From Rutidosis leptorrhynchoides (taxonomy: Eukaryota > Streptophyta > Magnoliopsida > Asterales > Asteraceae): a stretch of 64,000 bases of DNA. The stretch is from positions 313,905,501 to 313,969,500 of the forward strand of contig NC_092339.1 of assembly GCF_046630445.1 (NCBI RefSeq). The letters run 5' to 3'. Every line of letters begins with the position of its first letter. Within the stretch, counting starts at the first letter, position 1. A model generated the notes under the pieces. The model saw nothing but the letters and a program-made list of their open reading frames with translations, had not been told where the DNA came from and searched no databases. A program made the translations under genes and the position numbers. Positions 10,462-22,219 of this stretch are shown in pieces.

Positions 10462-13400
10462 ATGGCTAACGGAAGAGGTCTGCGAGAAATTCCTACCGCA
10501 GCTCAGCTCGAAGAGATGATCGTCGCTCGAGTAGCCGCGGCTATGGCGAATGCCATCCCTGCTCCAGCTCCACCGGCTAACCCAGTTGCTCAGAACGGGT
10601 GTACTTACAAGGAGTTCATGAGTTGCAAGCCCAATTCCTTCAGTGGAACGGAAGGTCCCGTTGGGCTAACAAGATGGTTTGAAAAGTTGGAAGCTGTGTT
10701 TCGTGTGAGTAACTGCTCTGAAGGGAATAAGACTAAGTTCGCATCCTGCACTCTATCAGATGGAGCTTTGACTTGGTGGAATACGTTTGCCTAGGCTCGA
10801 GGAATCGACGAGGATTATGCAACATCCTGGGAGGATTTTAAAAGGGCTATGATCGAAGAGTACTACCCCAAAATGAAGATTCAGAAAATGGAAGCGGAGT
10901 TTTGGGAGTTGAAGGTTGTAGGAACTAACCTGGATGGCTATATCCGAAGGTACTTGGAGTTGGCGTTGATGTGCCCCACAATGGTTACCCCTGAATTCAA
11001 GCGTATGGAACGATACCTGTGGGGACTCCCTAAGTACATTCAGGGAAATGTCACTTCTTCAAAACCAGCAAATGTCCCGGAAGCTATGCGCATGGCGTAG
11101 ACCCTGATGAATCAAATTAAGCACCAAGAACCAGAAAAGGGGAAATCAGAATCGGGATCTAGTAATGGGAAACGTAAGTGGGACGGTAACAAGGGAAGGA
11201 GTTTTGACCAGAACCCAACGAAGAAGTGTGATAATTTCAAGGGAAACAACGATTGGAGGAACCCGAACCCGACCCCGAATCCTAGCTCTAACCCTAACTA
11301 CAAAGGCACCCTTCCTCAGTGTAAGAAATGATACAAGCATCATACTGGACAGTGCAACGTAGTGTGTGAGAAGTCCATAAGGATTGGACACATCGGCAGA
11401 GACTGTAGGAGCACCGCCCCAGCTGTGAGGACCAAACCTACTGGACCAAGGAAGTGCTATGAGTGCGGTCAGCAGGGCCACTTCAGGAATGAATGTCCCA
11501 ACAAGAAGAAGGATGGAGGGCCAGCACGTGGAAGAGCCTTCAACATGAACGCAAGAGATGCGAGAATCCTGACTTGGTTACAGGTACATTCACCATCAAT
11601 AACCTATTAGCTTCTGTACTGTTTAATACTGGTGCCGATAGGAGTTATGTATGTAGACACTTTTGCTCTAAGATAGATTGGTCGTTAGTTCCTTTGGAGG
11701 AGAGTATGCTTGTTGAGGTAGCCAACGGAAAACTTGAGAAAGTTGACCAAATCTGCTGAGGAGGCATTATCAACCTAGTCGGAGTAGATTTTGAGATTGA
11801 TCTAATACCCATCAAATTGGAAAGCTTTGATGCGATTGTCGGTATAGATTGGTTGTCAAAGGTAAGAGCCTAAGTTATTTGTGGAGAGAAGATTCTTCGG
11901 ATACCTCGCGAAGATGGTGAGCCTCTGATCATTTACGAAGAGAGATGTAGTCCGAAGTTGAACATTATCAGTTGCTTGAAGGCACAAAAGGTTATGAAGA
12001 AAGGATGTTTTGCTGTTTTAGCACACGTGAAGAAGCTATAAGCTGAGGAGAAGAACGTGGTTGACGTGCGAATTATGAACGAATTTCCCGACGTCTTTCC
12101 AGAAGAGTTACCTGGATTACCGCCACCGAGAGCAGTGGAATTCTAGATCGATCTGGTGCCGAGAGCTGTACCTGTAGCTCGCGCACCTTATCGACTAGCA
12201 CCTTCCGAACTACGAGAGTTGCAGAGTCAACTGCAGGAATTGCTAGACCGAGGGTTTATCCAACCGAGTTCATCGCCTTGGGGCACACACGTTTTGTTCA
12301 TGAAGAAGAAGGACGGATCATTCCGCATGTGTATCGATTATCGTGAGCTGAATAAGTTGACGATTAAGAATTGGTATCCCCTTCCTAGAATTGACGATCT
12401 TTTCGATCAGCTGCAAGGGTCCAGCATTTATTCCAAGATCAATTTACGCTCAGGTTATCACCAGTTGAGGGTGAAGGAGAGCGATGTGATGAAGACTGCG
12501 TTCAGAACCTGTTATGGTCATTATGAGTTTCTTGTGATGCCATTCGGTTTAACCAACGCACCTGCCGTGTTCATGGATCTCATGATCGAGTATGCAAGCC
12601 ATACCTGGACAAGTTCGTTATCGTCTTCATAGATGATATCCTCATCTATTCCCGAAGTGAAGCAGAACATTAGCAACATCTTTGACTAGTGTTGGAACTC
12701 TTGAGATAAGAGCAACTTTATGCCAAATTCTCTAAGTGCGAATTTTGGTTGAAGGAAGTTCAATTTCTCGATCATATTGTGAGCAATCAGGGTATCAAAG
12801 TCGATCCCGCAAAGATCGAAGCTATCAGCAAGTGGGAAACTCCCACTACTCCGACTCATATCCGCCAATTTCTAGGCCTCGCCGGTTATTACCGAAGATT
12901 CATCGAAGGTTTCTCTTTGATTGCGCGTCCTTTGACTGCGTTAACTCATAAGGGGAAGAAGTTTGTTTGGGAACCCGAACAAGAGTCGGCATTCCAAACC
13001 CTGAAGCAGAAGTTAACCACCGCACCTACTCTGTCCCTTCCCGAAGGCAGTGATGACTTCGTTGTGTATTGCGATGCCTCCCGACAAGGATTTGGGTGTG
13101 TATTGATGCAACGGAAGAAGGTTATTGCTTACGCCTCCCGAAAACTAAAGGTCCACGAGCAGAACTACACAACGCACGATCTCAAACTTGGAGCTGCTGT
13201 CTTTGTGCTCAAACTGTGGAAACACTACCTATATGGAACCAACAGTACTATCTTCACCGACTATAAAAGCCTCCAACACATCTTCGATCAGAAGCAGCTG
13301 AATATGAGATAGCGATGATGGATCGAGACATTGAACGACTATGATTGTGAACTCCGCTACCATCCTAGAAAGGCAAATGTCATAGCTGACGCCTTGAACC

Positions 13401-14908
13401 GAAAGGAGAGGACGGTACCTCTTCGTGTCCGTGCCTTGAACATCACCATTCAGACTAACCTTAACGGCCAGATCCGCGTAGCTCAAGATGAGGCTCTCAA
13501 GGAGGAGAATATTTCTCAAGAGCACCTGAACATTCTCGTTTCTCGATTTGAGGTCAAGGAGACTGGACTCCGATACTTTGCCGGAAGAATTTGGGTACCT
13601 AGTTATGGAGATCTACGGAGCCTTATTCTAGACGAAGCCCACAATTCAAGGTATTCAATTCATCCAGGAGCTGGTAAGATGTACCACGACCTCAAGGTTC
13701 AGTATTGGTGGCCAAACCTGAAGAAGGATGTTGCGGCATATGTTGGAAAGTGTTTAACTTGTTCCAAGATCAACGCCGAACATCGAAAGCCGTCCGGATT
13801 ACTTCAACAACCCGAAATCTCGCAACGGAAGTGGGAAGGAATAACAATGGACTTCATCACAAAGCTACCAAAAACTGTGGGCGGTTATGATACCATCTGG
13901 GTTATCGTCGACCGTCTTACCAAATCTGCACACTTCCTAACCATGAAGGAAACCGATACGATGGACAAACTCACGCAGCTATACATAAAGGAGATTGTAT
14001 CTCGCCACGGTGTCCCCTTATTGATTATTCCAGATCGCAATACCCGTTTCGCTTCCAGATTTTGGCGTTCTCTGCAAGAGGCTTTGGGAACATGTTTGGA
14101 CATGAGTATTGCGTATCACCCGCAAACCGACAGACAGAGCGAGCGCGCAATCCAAACCATGGAGGACATGTTACGTGCTTGTGTTATTGATTTCGGGAAA
14201 GCTTGGGAGAGACATTTGCCGTTAGCCGAATTCTCTTACAACAACAGCTATCACGCGAGCATTAAGGCCGCACCTTTCGAAGCCTTGTATGGCCGTAGAT
14301 TTCGTTCTCCTATCTGTTGGGCTGAAGTAGGTGAAAAGAAACTCACCGAACCCAAACTCGTCCATGAAACAACCGAGAAGATTGTCCAAATTCAAACAAG
14401 GCTGAAGACTGCCCGTGATCGTCAAAAGAGCTATGCCGACCTTAAACGCAAAGACCGCGAATTTCAAATCGGTGATCGCGTTATGTTGAAAGTCGCACCT
14501 TGGAAAGGTGTAATCAGTTTTGGAAAGTGTGGAAAGCTCAACCTGCGGTATATTGGTCCGTTTGAAGTCTTGGAGCGTGTTGGACCCGTTGCTTACCGTT
14601 TGGATCTCCCGACTCAGTTGAGTGCTGTTTACCCCACTTTCCACGTGTCGAATCTGAAAAAATGTCTTGTTGAACCAGAACTTGTCATACCTCTTGAGGA
14701 GCTTACGATTGAAGACCAACTCCACTTCGTGGAAGAACCTGTTGAAATTATGGACCGTGAGGTCAAGACCTTGAAATGCAACAAGATTTCGATCGTCCGA
14801 GTTCGATGGAATGCAAAATGAGAACCTGAGTTTACTTGGGAGCGAGAGGATCAGATGAAACAAAAATATCCTCACCTCTTTACAACTCTACCGTCTACCT
14901 CAGCTTAA
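10462..14908 (+). pseudogene. gag-pol: gag-pol polyprotein with chromodomain, heavily mutated
   Basis: Domains in order: Gag (10462-11100), CCHC zinc knuckle (about 11455-11500, CYECGQQGHFRNEC), protease with NTGADRSYV in place of the usual DTG/DSG (about 11620-11650), RT from about 12170 with the DD motif at about 12630 (FIDDIL), RNase H (about 12990-13310), integrase zinc-finger and core (about 13620-14160), and a chromodomain-type end (about 14750-14860, ending TWERED). At least ten stops (for example 10792, 11098, 11329, 11757, 12144, 14819) and frameshifts near 11580 and 12590 disrupt it. The tail YPHLF and a final TAA at 14906 fit the Tekay group. The protease Asp to Asn change would itself be inactivating. 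Confidence 0.9.
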
Positions 14909-14944
14909 AATTTCGGGACGAAATTTTCATTAACAGGTGGGTAA
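14908..14944 (+). promoter_or_regulatory. AAATTTCGGGACGAAATTT inverted repeat and polypurine tract
   Basis: Just after the polyprotein stop is a 19-bp inverted repeat (8-bp arms, centre GGA) followed by an AGGTGGGTAA purine tract that touches the 3' LTR. The purine tract is where plus-strand DNA synthesis is expected to start. The same inverted repeat occurs at the same place in the two other chromovirus-type elements of this window. Confidence 0.75.
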
Positions 14945-15585
14945 TGTAACGACCCGACTTTTTCGACTTGCTTTTGTGCATTGTGCTTTCACGAAACTGC
15001 GTATTTGTGCGTACTGAGCTATATTATACTCTGAAATCTTACTACATGTGGATTACTTTCGTTTATATGTTAAAACTTGTCTTTAAGTACGTAGGTTACT
15101 TAACTTGATCCCCGAAAGCCTTTACGACCGTTAGTGTCACTTAACGTTTAGAACGAGCTATGTTTGTCGGTACACGTTTAACTTTGGTTATAATCGGAAT
15201 ATTATGACTACTAGATACTAATTGTTATTGTATAATAATAATTACTTGGGTTTTTGGATGCTTAATTACGCTTAGTAATTTACTAGAACACACTAGTTAG
15301 TCTTGTTGGACTTTCTACCTTGTTGGACTTTAGCCCACCCTACTCTAGCTAGTGGACTATTTAATTAGCCCAATTATTAATGACTATTGACCCAATAATA
15401 TGTAAGACAAATGCCCTTTATTAGAGGGAACATACTAGCATTTTTGCTTACCATTATCCTTAATGTTGCATGGGATCCTAACATAAGCACCAACTTTAAA
15501 CGATCATTAACCAAAAAGCAAAAGTGTGTCCCCCTTGTCCCCCCTCCCAACCGTCAGCGATCACCACCCTAAGGCACCCTCACCC

Positions 15586-15595
15586 TATATAAATA
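15586..15595 (+). promoter_or_regulatory. LTR TATA box
   Basis: CCCTATATAAATACTAAG is an excellent plant TATA context; CACACTTGCTCTCATTCACA follows about 30 bases later as a plausible start region. Confidence 0.75.
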
Positions 15596-15749
15596 CTAAG
15601 CCATTTCCTCATAATTCACACTTGCTCTCATTCACAATATACACACATTTGTTCATTTATTTTCTCTCTAGTCTTTCTCACTCAAAAATTGTAAGTTTCA
15701 AGCTTTATTCTTCTTTTTTTCTTCTTCTTAAAGTCGACATCATCATCAT

Positions 15750-16230
15750 ATGAAGATCAAAGCTTTTTAGCTTTTGTTCTTGTTACATCTTGTAGATTCA
15801 AACTTGGATTTGAATCCTTCAAGAACATGGAAGATTCAAGCTTTCTAGCTTTGAATCTTCACTTATTTTGTAGATCTAAATCTTTTTAGCTTATAATCTT
15901 TGTATTTTGTTGTAAAGATTCAAACTTGTGTTTGTAGTCTTCATGTAACTTGAAGATCTAGCTTCATGCTTCAAGGATCTTCAAGAACAATCAAGATTCA
16001 AGCTTTCTAGCTTTGAATCTTCATTACCTTTGTTGAATCTAAGTTTTCTAACTTATGATCTTGTTATTTTGTTATAAAGATTAAAACTTGTGTTTGTGAT
16101 CTTCATGTAACTTGAAGATCTAAGTTTTATGCTTCAAGATCTTCAAGAACACCAAAGATTCAAGCTTTCTAGCTTTGTAATCTCATAACTTGTGTGAAAA
16201 GGATCCAAGCTCTCTATCTTAGGGTTCCAT
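15750..16230. repeat. LTR leader repeats with AAGATTCAAGC...GCTTTGAATCTT hairpins
   Basis: The phrase AAGATTCAAGCTTTCTAGC followed by TTTGAATCTT recurs about three times (near 15829, 15989 and 16154), together with GTAACTTGAAGATCTA. Each copy is a short inverted repeat able to form a hairpin. Confidence 0.65.
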
Positions 16231-17865
16231 TACTTTTTTTTATCAAGTTTATGTTCATACTTGTTTGATTGAATGAAGGTTTGTAGCTTTTGTTGTAGAT
16301 ATAACTTGTATTTGTGTTAAGACTAAGAATATGATGTAACCTTGGTTCATCATTCTTCTAAAACTCTTAAGTGAGTTGAATTCTTACTTAGTCTTAATAT
16401 TTTGTGTGTTGATGGTTGAAACTTGGTCAAAGTGATGCTAACACATCATTGAGTTGTACACTTGAAGCTACAAGCATCAAGGATGAGAACCATGATGAGT
16501 ATCAAGCACCAAGAATCCCATCGGAGCACTTGTTTGCTGTTTTTCGGGGTCTGATCAGGCTCTCTGGACTTCTGGAAAGTTGATTTTCAGATAGTTCAAT
16601 TCGATTAGATGACTTTTCGTTCAAGACTCACCTAAATCCGATATACGGTTTAGGATTTATAGCCTTTTTAAAATCACTACACCTTTGTAACGTCGTGCTG
16701 AAAATTCTGACCTACTCGCACTTAAACCGTCGCCACGGTCAAACGAAGATGATTTAGGTTCTGAAAATTGGTCAGCGGTTAGAGGACTCACATACGGATC
16801 CATGTCCACTAACTACGCGTCTTTTCATTTTGTATATAGGTTGTAGCAGCTGATCGAAGTCAGCCTTTTGTTTCGATCTCTATACTTGTTAAACTTACTT
16901 TAGCTTTGATGAATGATGATGATGACGATAATGACACTTAAACTTAATTTATGCACTTTTAAACTTATGGGGACAACATACTGACCTGACCTTTGACTTA
17001 GGTTGACGACCTTTTGAACCGACATACTACTTGCATACTTTTCGTATCGGCTTTTACTGCTTATTCACTGTGAGTTATAGCATCCCTTATTACTTTTACT
17101 ATTTTTGGGACTGAGAATACATGCGATTTTTACTGTTTTACATACTAGACACGAGTACTTAAACTTTACATATGTGTGGGTAACATAACGGCACAAAGAT
17201 TCCCTTAGCTCGGTAATGTTTAATCATTGGTTTCCTAACCGTGAACGCGAATCTTAGATATGGATCCATAGGGTTTGAAATCTCCACTCGGGCTAGTCGC
17301 GCTAGCAGACAACAGGTGTTTAATACTTCGAGGACAAACGCACTCGCCAAGTGCACTTTTAGGGGGTGATATACATACGTTAAGTCTAGTTACCGGGTGC
17401 CCACGGTTAAGCATATACTGTTCATACTGATTTGAAATCTCGTGGTCTACATTACTTTACTGATTATAAACTATAGCTCACCAACATCCGTGTTGACTTT
17501 TAAGCGTGTATTTCTCAAGTGCTTAGACGATGTTGCTTCCGCTGTTAAACTTGCTGTCTTGGTGTTATAGACTTGCTGTTATGGACCTGCTGTGTTATTT
17601 TTCGCTGCATTACTTAGAGTTGTCTCAATCATGAAACTTTTCTTTTGCATTCGTAATTTATGTTATTTTCAAAAAATGGCTTTGTAACGACCTTTAGGTC
17701 ACATACTTATGTTTATGCTTCTATTCATAGGAAGCATGTTGTCTTTTGTAAAACGTTATCTTTTCATGAATGCAAAACTGGTTTTCAAACAGCATATAGC
17801 GTTTAACCTTGTAATGATCCTGTTGTTGATGAACTGTACACGATGATTTTGTACGGGGCGTCGCA

Positions 17866-18330
17866 GAAACCATATCATTTCTTTAAGGGTTAGGATGAAA
17901 CAAAAATACTTTAGGGACAAAGATGAAACAAAAATACTTTAGGGACCAAGGGCGTAATTAAGTCAAGCGGGAACAAAATTTTAGGGAAATAAATAACAAT
18001 TACTCCGTACTTACTTATATACGGGGATGTCAACCATAAAGGTGCATGATTGATATTTAGTCTGTTACGGGTGGTTGACTCTTTCCTTGCACAACAACTC
18101 CCATCGGGTCTGCCTTTTGTATAATCCTTGTTACTAAAATATTTTGTTTCATCCTAACCCTTAAAGTAATGATATGGTTTCATTTAGGTCCCCATGGTTA
18201 ACTGCCGTTAACTCAATTCGTTAATTGGGGACCTAAATGAAACCATATCATAATTTTAAGGGTTAGGATGAAACAAAAATACTTTAGGAGCAAGGATAAA
18301 AAAAAGATAAAACTTTAGAGACCAAGGGTG
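17866..18330. repeat. foldback / MITE-like inverted repeats
   Basis: The motif GACCTAAATGAAACCATATCA followed by TAAGGGTTAGGATGAAACAAAAATACTTTAGG occurs three times: partly at 17868-17935, inverted at about 18136-18192, and direct at 18226-18290. The last two face each other around a loop of roughly 35 bases and make a long hairpin. No coding capacity. I cannot assign a superfamily. The chromovirus 3' LTR abuts the first copy. Confidence 0.6.
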
Positions 18331-18718
18331 TAATTAAGTCTTTTATTTGAGCATACAACTAAAGCTATATGTTAATGTTAATTTTGTATTTAGAAATTAT
18401 CGATAATCGATAATGTCTTGACTTTTGAGGGAGAAGAAAGAAGACGATATAAAAATTATAAAAAGGAACGTATTTATGAAACTTGAATGGTGTAATACTT
18501 CAATATATGGTGTTTAGCTATATAGATAATGTTTTGAGGGTGAAGAAAGAAGACGATGTTAGCAACACTATAACAACTAAAAGAAGACGATGAAAATATG
18601 TATATTTATGGATTATTGTTGTAAAAGTTTGCACTAATTGTACTTTATTTATTGAATTTATGTTTGTAAATGTTAACCGGTTGAAGTAAGTGCAGACAAT
18701 ATGCGTGGTTTTATCTTA
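18301..18718. other. AT-rich spacer
   Basis: No gene or repeat that I can support beyond the tail of the foldback repeat. Confidence 0.5.
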
Positions 18719-18729
18719 TAAGTATTTTT

Positions 18730-18865
18730 ATTCGGATATTCTGATAATCCGAAATTTCGGATATCCAAAAATCGGATATCCGAAATTTCGGATTCAGATT
18801 TCGGATGGCTAAATTCACTATCCAAAATTTCGGAGGTATCCGAAATTCCGAAATTCCGGTTTTGA
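18730..18865. repeat. cluster of CGGATATCCG and CCGAAATTTCGG palindromes
   Basis: About 130 bp are built almost wholly from two short palindromic words, CGGATATCCG and CCGAAATTTCGG, in perfect and near-perfect copies. The 66-codon minus-strand ORF across it is a repeat by-product. Confidence 0.7.
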
Positions 18866-19349
18866 ACAGCCATAGCTGGCGGTAGAGATCATTACCCTAG
18901 AGATCGGTTTCGTTCAATCTTCTCTAATCATTTTCAGTAATTAGATAATTCTGCTAGGGTTTATCCCTACACCTTCAAGATCTTGCTTATATGTATCATT
19001 ATCCTCGCATTTGCTGTATTTTATTCCGTTTATTCCGTCATTAGTCATCTAGTAAGTAATTTTAATAAAAATTTTAATCAATATCGACAATCATTTAGCA
19101 TTAATGTTACTACAAATATAGAGTTAAGAGCACTATCTGTAGCACATTAAAGTTAAAGTTACGAATCTGATTGATTTGTAAAGATATATGGATTTCATAT
19201 GTACTTGTGCACGAAAGATGGCATTACATTACATTGTCCACGTGTAAGTTATACCAGACTGTATTGGCTATCAATGTTACATACTGTATGTAATGGTGAC
19301 CGTTTGTTTGTTTGATTTGAAGTTGTGTTTGCTTTTTTGTTACGATTAG

Positions 19350-20190
19350 GTGAAGGAGGCACCGTCATTATGGGAGAATCTGTTATCCGCTAGTACCTCT
19401 TGGAATTCATGTGCTGAAAGACGAATTGATGCAATTTCAGGTAAAACTTTCATTATATATGGAAATCTATGAATCACAGAAAATATAGATTTGTGTTTGA
19501 TGTGGTTCTTTTTTTTCTTCATAATCTCCTAAGTGTAATGATAGTAATTGGTTGATATATTGAAGAACTTCTCCAATTGCATTTTTATAAAAACTAGAGG
19601 TGATTCGCTTAAACTTCAACAACCACTGGATTAATTATCACAAATTTACTTCTGTGTGGTGATCTAGATCTTCTTTTTTTTACCTGCTGTTTCAGTTGTG
19701 TTCCTACCATGCAATTTATTAGAATAAAAAACATGTCTGGTACTGATTTCGGGATGATGTTTCACATTATGGTGACTAGCTCCCAATTGCTGACTGTTGT
19801 AGTACAATTACCTGTCTTTTATGTAGATATGCAATGCCATTGCTTTTGCCAAAATAATGAATGCCACTCTGATTTTACAGTGTTAAAGCAAGACCAGATC
19901 TGGAAAGACCAAACGTGAGTTATCTTTACCGGATAACCCGTTTTGCGTGTGGGTATGATAAACATTTGACAGTCAACCAAAGTCAATGTTGAACAGAATA
20001 GCTTTTTTAGAAGCAATGTCGAATAAGTTTGTAATGCGTTTTATTTAACATCATTATGTGTCATACTCATCCGTTTTTGTTTGCACATCCAACTTTTTAG
20101 CTTCTTTAAATTCATATATTTACTTATTTGTATTCTTTTACCAGAAAATTTGAGGACATATTTGATGTGAATCATTTCATCGATTACTTA
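19350..20190 (+). pseudogene. O-fucosyltransferase-like gene fragment
   Basis: Three exon-like pieces match the N-terminal part of plant O-fucosyltransferase family (GT106/GT65-type) proteins. 19350-19440 encodes a ...PSLWENLL...WNSCAERR... segment, bounded by AG and GT. 19827-19914 encodes ICNAIAFAKIMNATLIL then VLKQDQIWKDQT, with a one-base deletion between the two blocks that breaks the frame. 20145-20190 continues with KFEDIFDVNHFIDYL after a CAG acceptor and in correct splice phase. The exon expected between the first and second pieces (the GGLNQQR region) is missing, and nothing recognisable follows 20190. It is therefore a broken, partial copy. In intact relatives the protein is a Golgi type II membrane glycosyltransferase. 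The family call comes from remembered motif similarity. Confidence 0.65.
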
Positions 20191-20278
20191 ACGCATAAGG
20201 CTCTCTTTCACTTAACGCATGCTCTTTCGCTTGCACTTGACAGGAATGTATAGTTAACATTTCTTTCTGTTTCGAACA

Positions 20279-20520
20279 AGACCTGTTACCCAACCCACCC
20301 AATTCGCCACCTATATACACCACAAGTTTGATGCATATCTAATTCAGGTTGATGCCACCCAATTCGCCACCTCTTTCGCTTGCACTTGACAGGAATGGCT
20401 ACACTTAGGAACATGTTCCCTAATCTTGTAAGGCTTTCTTTTTGAATCTTATCACTAAAAGCTCCATTTAAGTTTAAGAGTAGAGGTGGTAAACTGGGCG
20501 GGTTTGGCAGGTTGGGTAAC
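20279..20520. mobile_element. hAT-like terminal repeat debris
   Basis: TAGAGGTGGTAAACTGGGCGGG at 20483 resembles the ends of non-autonomous plant hAT elements, and GACCTGTTACCCAACC (20279) is the inverse of GGTTGGGTAACAGGTC (20511-20526). ATTCGCCACCT occurs twice (20301, 20353). No complete element can be delimited. Confidence 0.35.
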
Positions 20521-20526
20521 AGGTCA

Positions 20527-21555
20527 GAATGGGTATTTTGTTGTGCCGGTTGATGAGGGTTGGTTTGACCCTGAAACATTATTTTTCCAAGCTTTTTTTG
20601 CCTATAAAGAAAGTTATATTGGAGTAATTAAGGTTTTAAATGTTATCACAAAAAACTTTATTTTTCAATAATGTAGTAACAGTTTAGCATTTTTAATGTA
20701 TCGATTCTTACAAATGAAAAATGCAGTTTGTGCGAGTTTAAACCTCTTTGATCCATCTCAATCTTAGCTTTTTATCTTAATTTACTCGTTTGACGGTTAG
20801 TAATAAAACGTAACACTAATTGACTGATTCGTAAAACACGGGTCCAATTTTCCATTTCGGTTCTAAGACCATGCATGGTGTTTTGAAAAGTACACTCAAC
20901 ACGTAAGTTTATTTTTCAACCCATCTGACTGTTATGGGGGTTTGAACAGGTAACAAAGGAAGAGTTAATAACAAAAAACAAAATTAGAGAACCCGTTAAC
21001 ACCTTGCATGTGCAAAGCTATATAAACGTCGATTTTTATCTAAAGGTAGCATCTTCGTATTTATCGAGTATTCGTTCTTCTTTAAGTTCTAAATGACAAC
21101 CTGAAAAGCAGAAAGATCACACAAGTTAGAACAAAGGTAAGTGTGATTGGTAGACATATGAAGATGGTAACGTTGCTTGTTATCTTTCAAGCTAGATAAT
21201 TGTGGATTAGTGATGTTGGTGTATATTTAAGAATTAAGATAGGAAATAGTAGAAAAGGAGATTAGCGTTAAAGAGTTTTTTATTTGAGGGTTGTTGAACA
21301 TTTTTATTTTTGACTTTTTTGCAAACTAACGATCACTTTTGTAAGAATGCTAAGACGCTACTTTTTGCTAGAAGTAATTATTTTGGACGAATATGCTAAA
21401 GCAAAAAAGAACCATCATACCTTGTATAAGTTGTTCAAAATTATTCGTTGTTGTAAAGTACAGTTTTCATTTGCATTTGTATAAGAATATGTTAATGTTA
21501 ATATGTTAATTATTTGTTTGTAATAGAAACACAAGTATGACAAGTATGATAGCTG
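20527..21555. other. spacer without recognisable genes
   Basis: AT-rich; I see no supported coding, RNA or repeat feature. Confidence 0.5.
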
Positions 21556-21571
21556 AAAATGTCAATCACCC

Positions 21572-21717
21572 ACCAAAGGGCCTTTGGTCCAGCGGTATCG
21601 TGGTTGCCCTCTAACCAAGAGGTTGAGGGTTCAAGTCTCACCTGGGACATATACAATGATTGTAAATATTGGTGTTAATGAATGTTGTGAATTTGCCTTT
21701 CAAAAAAAAAAAAAAAA
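21572..21717 (+). mobile_element. tRNA-derived SINE with target duplications
   Basis: About 146 bp. The head has a polymerase III A box-like TGGTCCAGCGG and a B box-like GGTTCAAGTCT at tRNA-like spacing, but no cloverleaf closes as a functional tRNA. It ends in a run of about 18 A. The flanks AAAATGTCAATCACCC (21556-21571 and ending at 21731) are a perfect target-site duplication, which proves retroposition and suggests a fairly young copy. Confidence 0.85.
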
Positions 21718-21821
21718 AATGTCAATCACCCGTGTATGTTGTATCTAGACTTTGTGAATGGGGCGAACTATTAGTTTTGAATGGTTATTTGTTTTAACTT
21801 TTGTTCTATGAAAATATAGTT

Positions 21822-22219
21822 TTTTTTTTTTTTTTTTTTTCGAAAGGCAAACATTTTATAGCACGAGAAAAAAGGTACAACACGAGATAACGCCCATTAC
21901 AATGATTTGGGCATTATGATGAACTCGAAATACATGTTGCAAAGAGAGCAACACTAAACAATAAGCAAAGAAACGAAAAACAAAAATACAGGTTATCCTA
22001 ATCTATACAATAATGTAGTGGATTTGAAAGCCATTGAAACCAATCGGACGATTTATGCTTGCACCGCGAGGAGATCCAATCAAAGGAGAGTAGTTGAATT
22101 TCCATTAAACCTCCCGGCTCATCCCAACACGAATTTGAGAAGACTTTCCGATTACGATTTTTTCAAATTAGATAACCACACGTCCACTCGAGCGCTTGCC
22201 AAATTTGTGAACCTATGAA
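21822..22219 (-). other. LINE 3' untranslated region and A-tail
   Basis: About 380 bp after the ORF2 stop, ending in a poly-A (T run on plus, 21822-21840) directly before the target duplication. Confidence 0.8.

Larger units (their letters stand above)
7636..17865 (+). mobile_element. Tekay-like chromovirus (Ty3/gypsy), with split 5' LTR
   Basis: Order on the plus strand: part of the 5' LTR (7636-8885), initiator-Met primer site (8888-8899), a pre-gag ORF, gag-protease-RT-RNase H-integrase-chromodomain region, a purine-rich tract, and the full 3' LTR (14945-17865). The 5' LTR lacks the part equal to 14945-16625 because the Athila-like element inserted there; the missing part should lie left of the window. 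The two LTR copies differ at many sites and the pol gene is full of stops, so the insertion is old. Confidence 0.9.
14945..17865 (+). repeat. 3' LTR of the chromovirus
   Basis: Starts TGTAACGACCCGAC, the usual start of this LTR class, and ends TCGCA. The length is 2.92 kb. A strong TATA box (TATATAAATA) lies at 15586-15595, with a pyrimidine-rich start region after it. The leader (15750-16230) holds hairpin-forming repeats. The second half equals the 5' LTR remnant at 7636-8885. Confidence 0.9.

Noticed and set aside
21579..21650. tRNA gene-like sequence with A and B boxes
   Set aside because: It has a downstream A tail and flanking target duplications, and no acceptor stem closes, so it is a SINE head.
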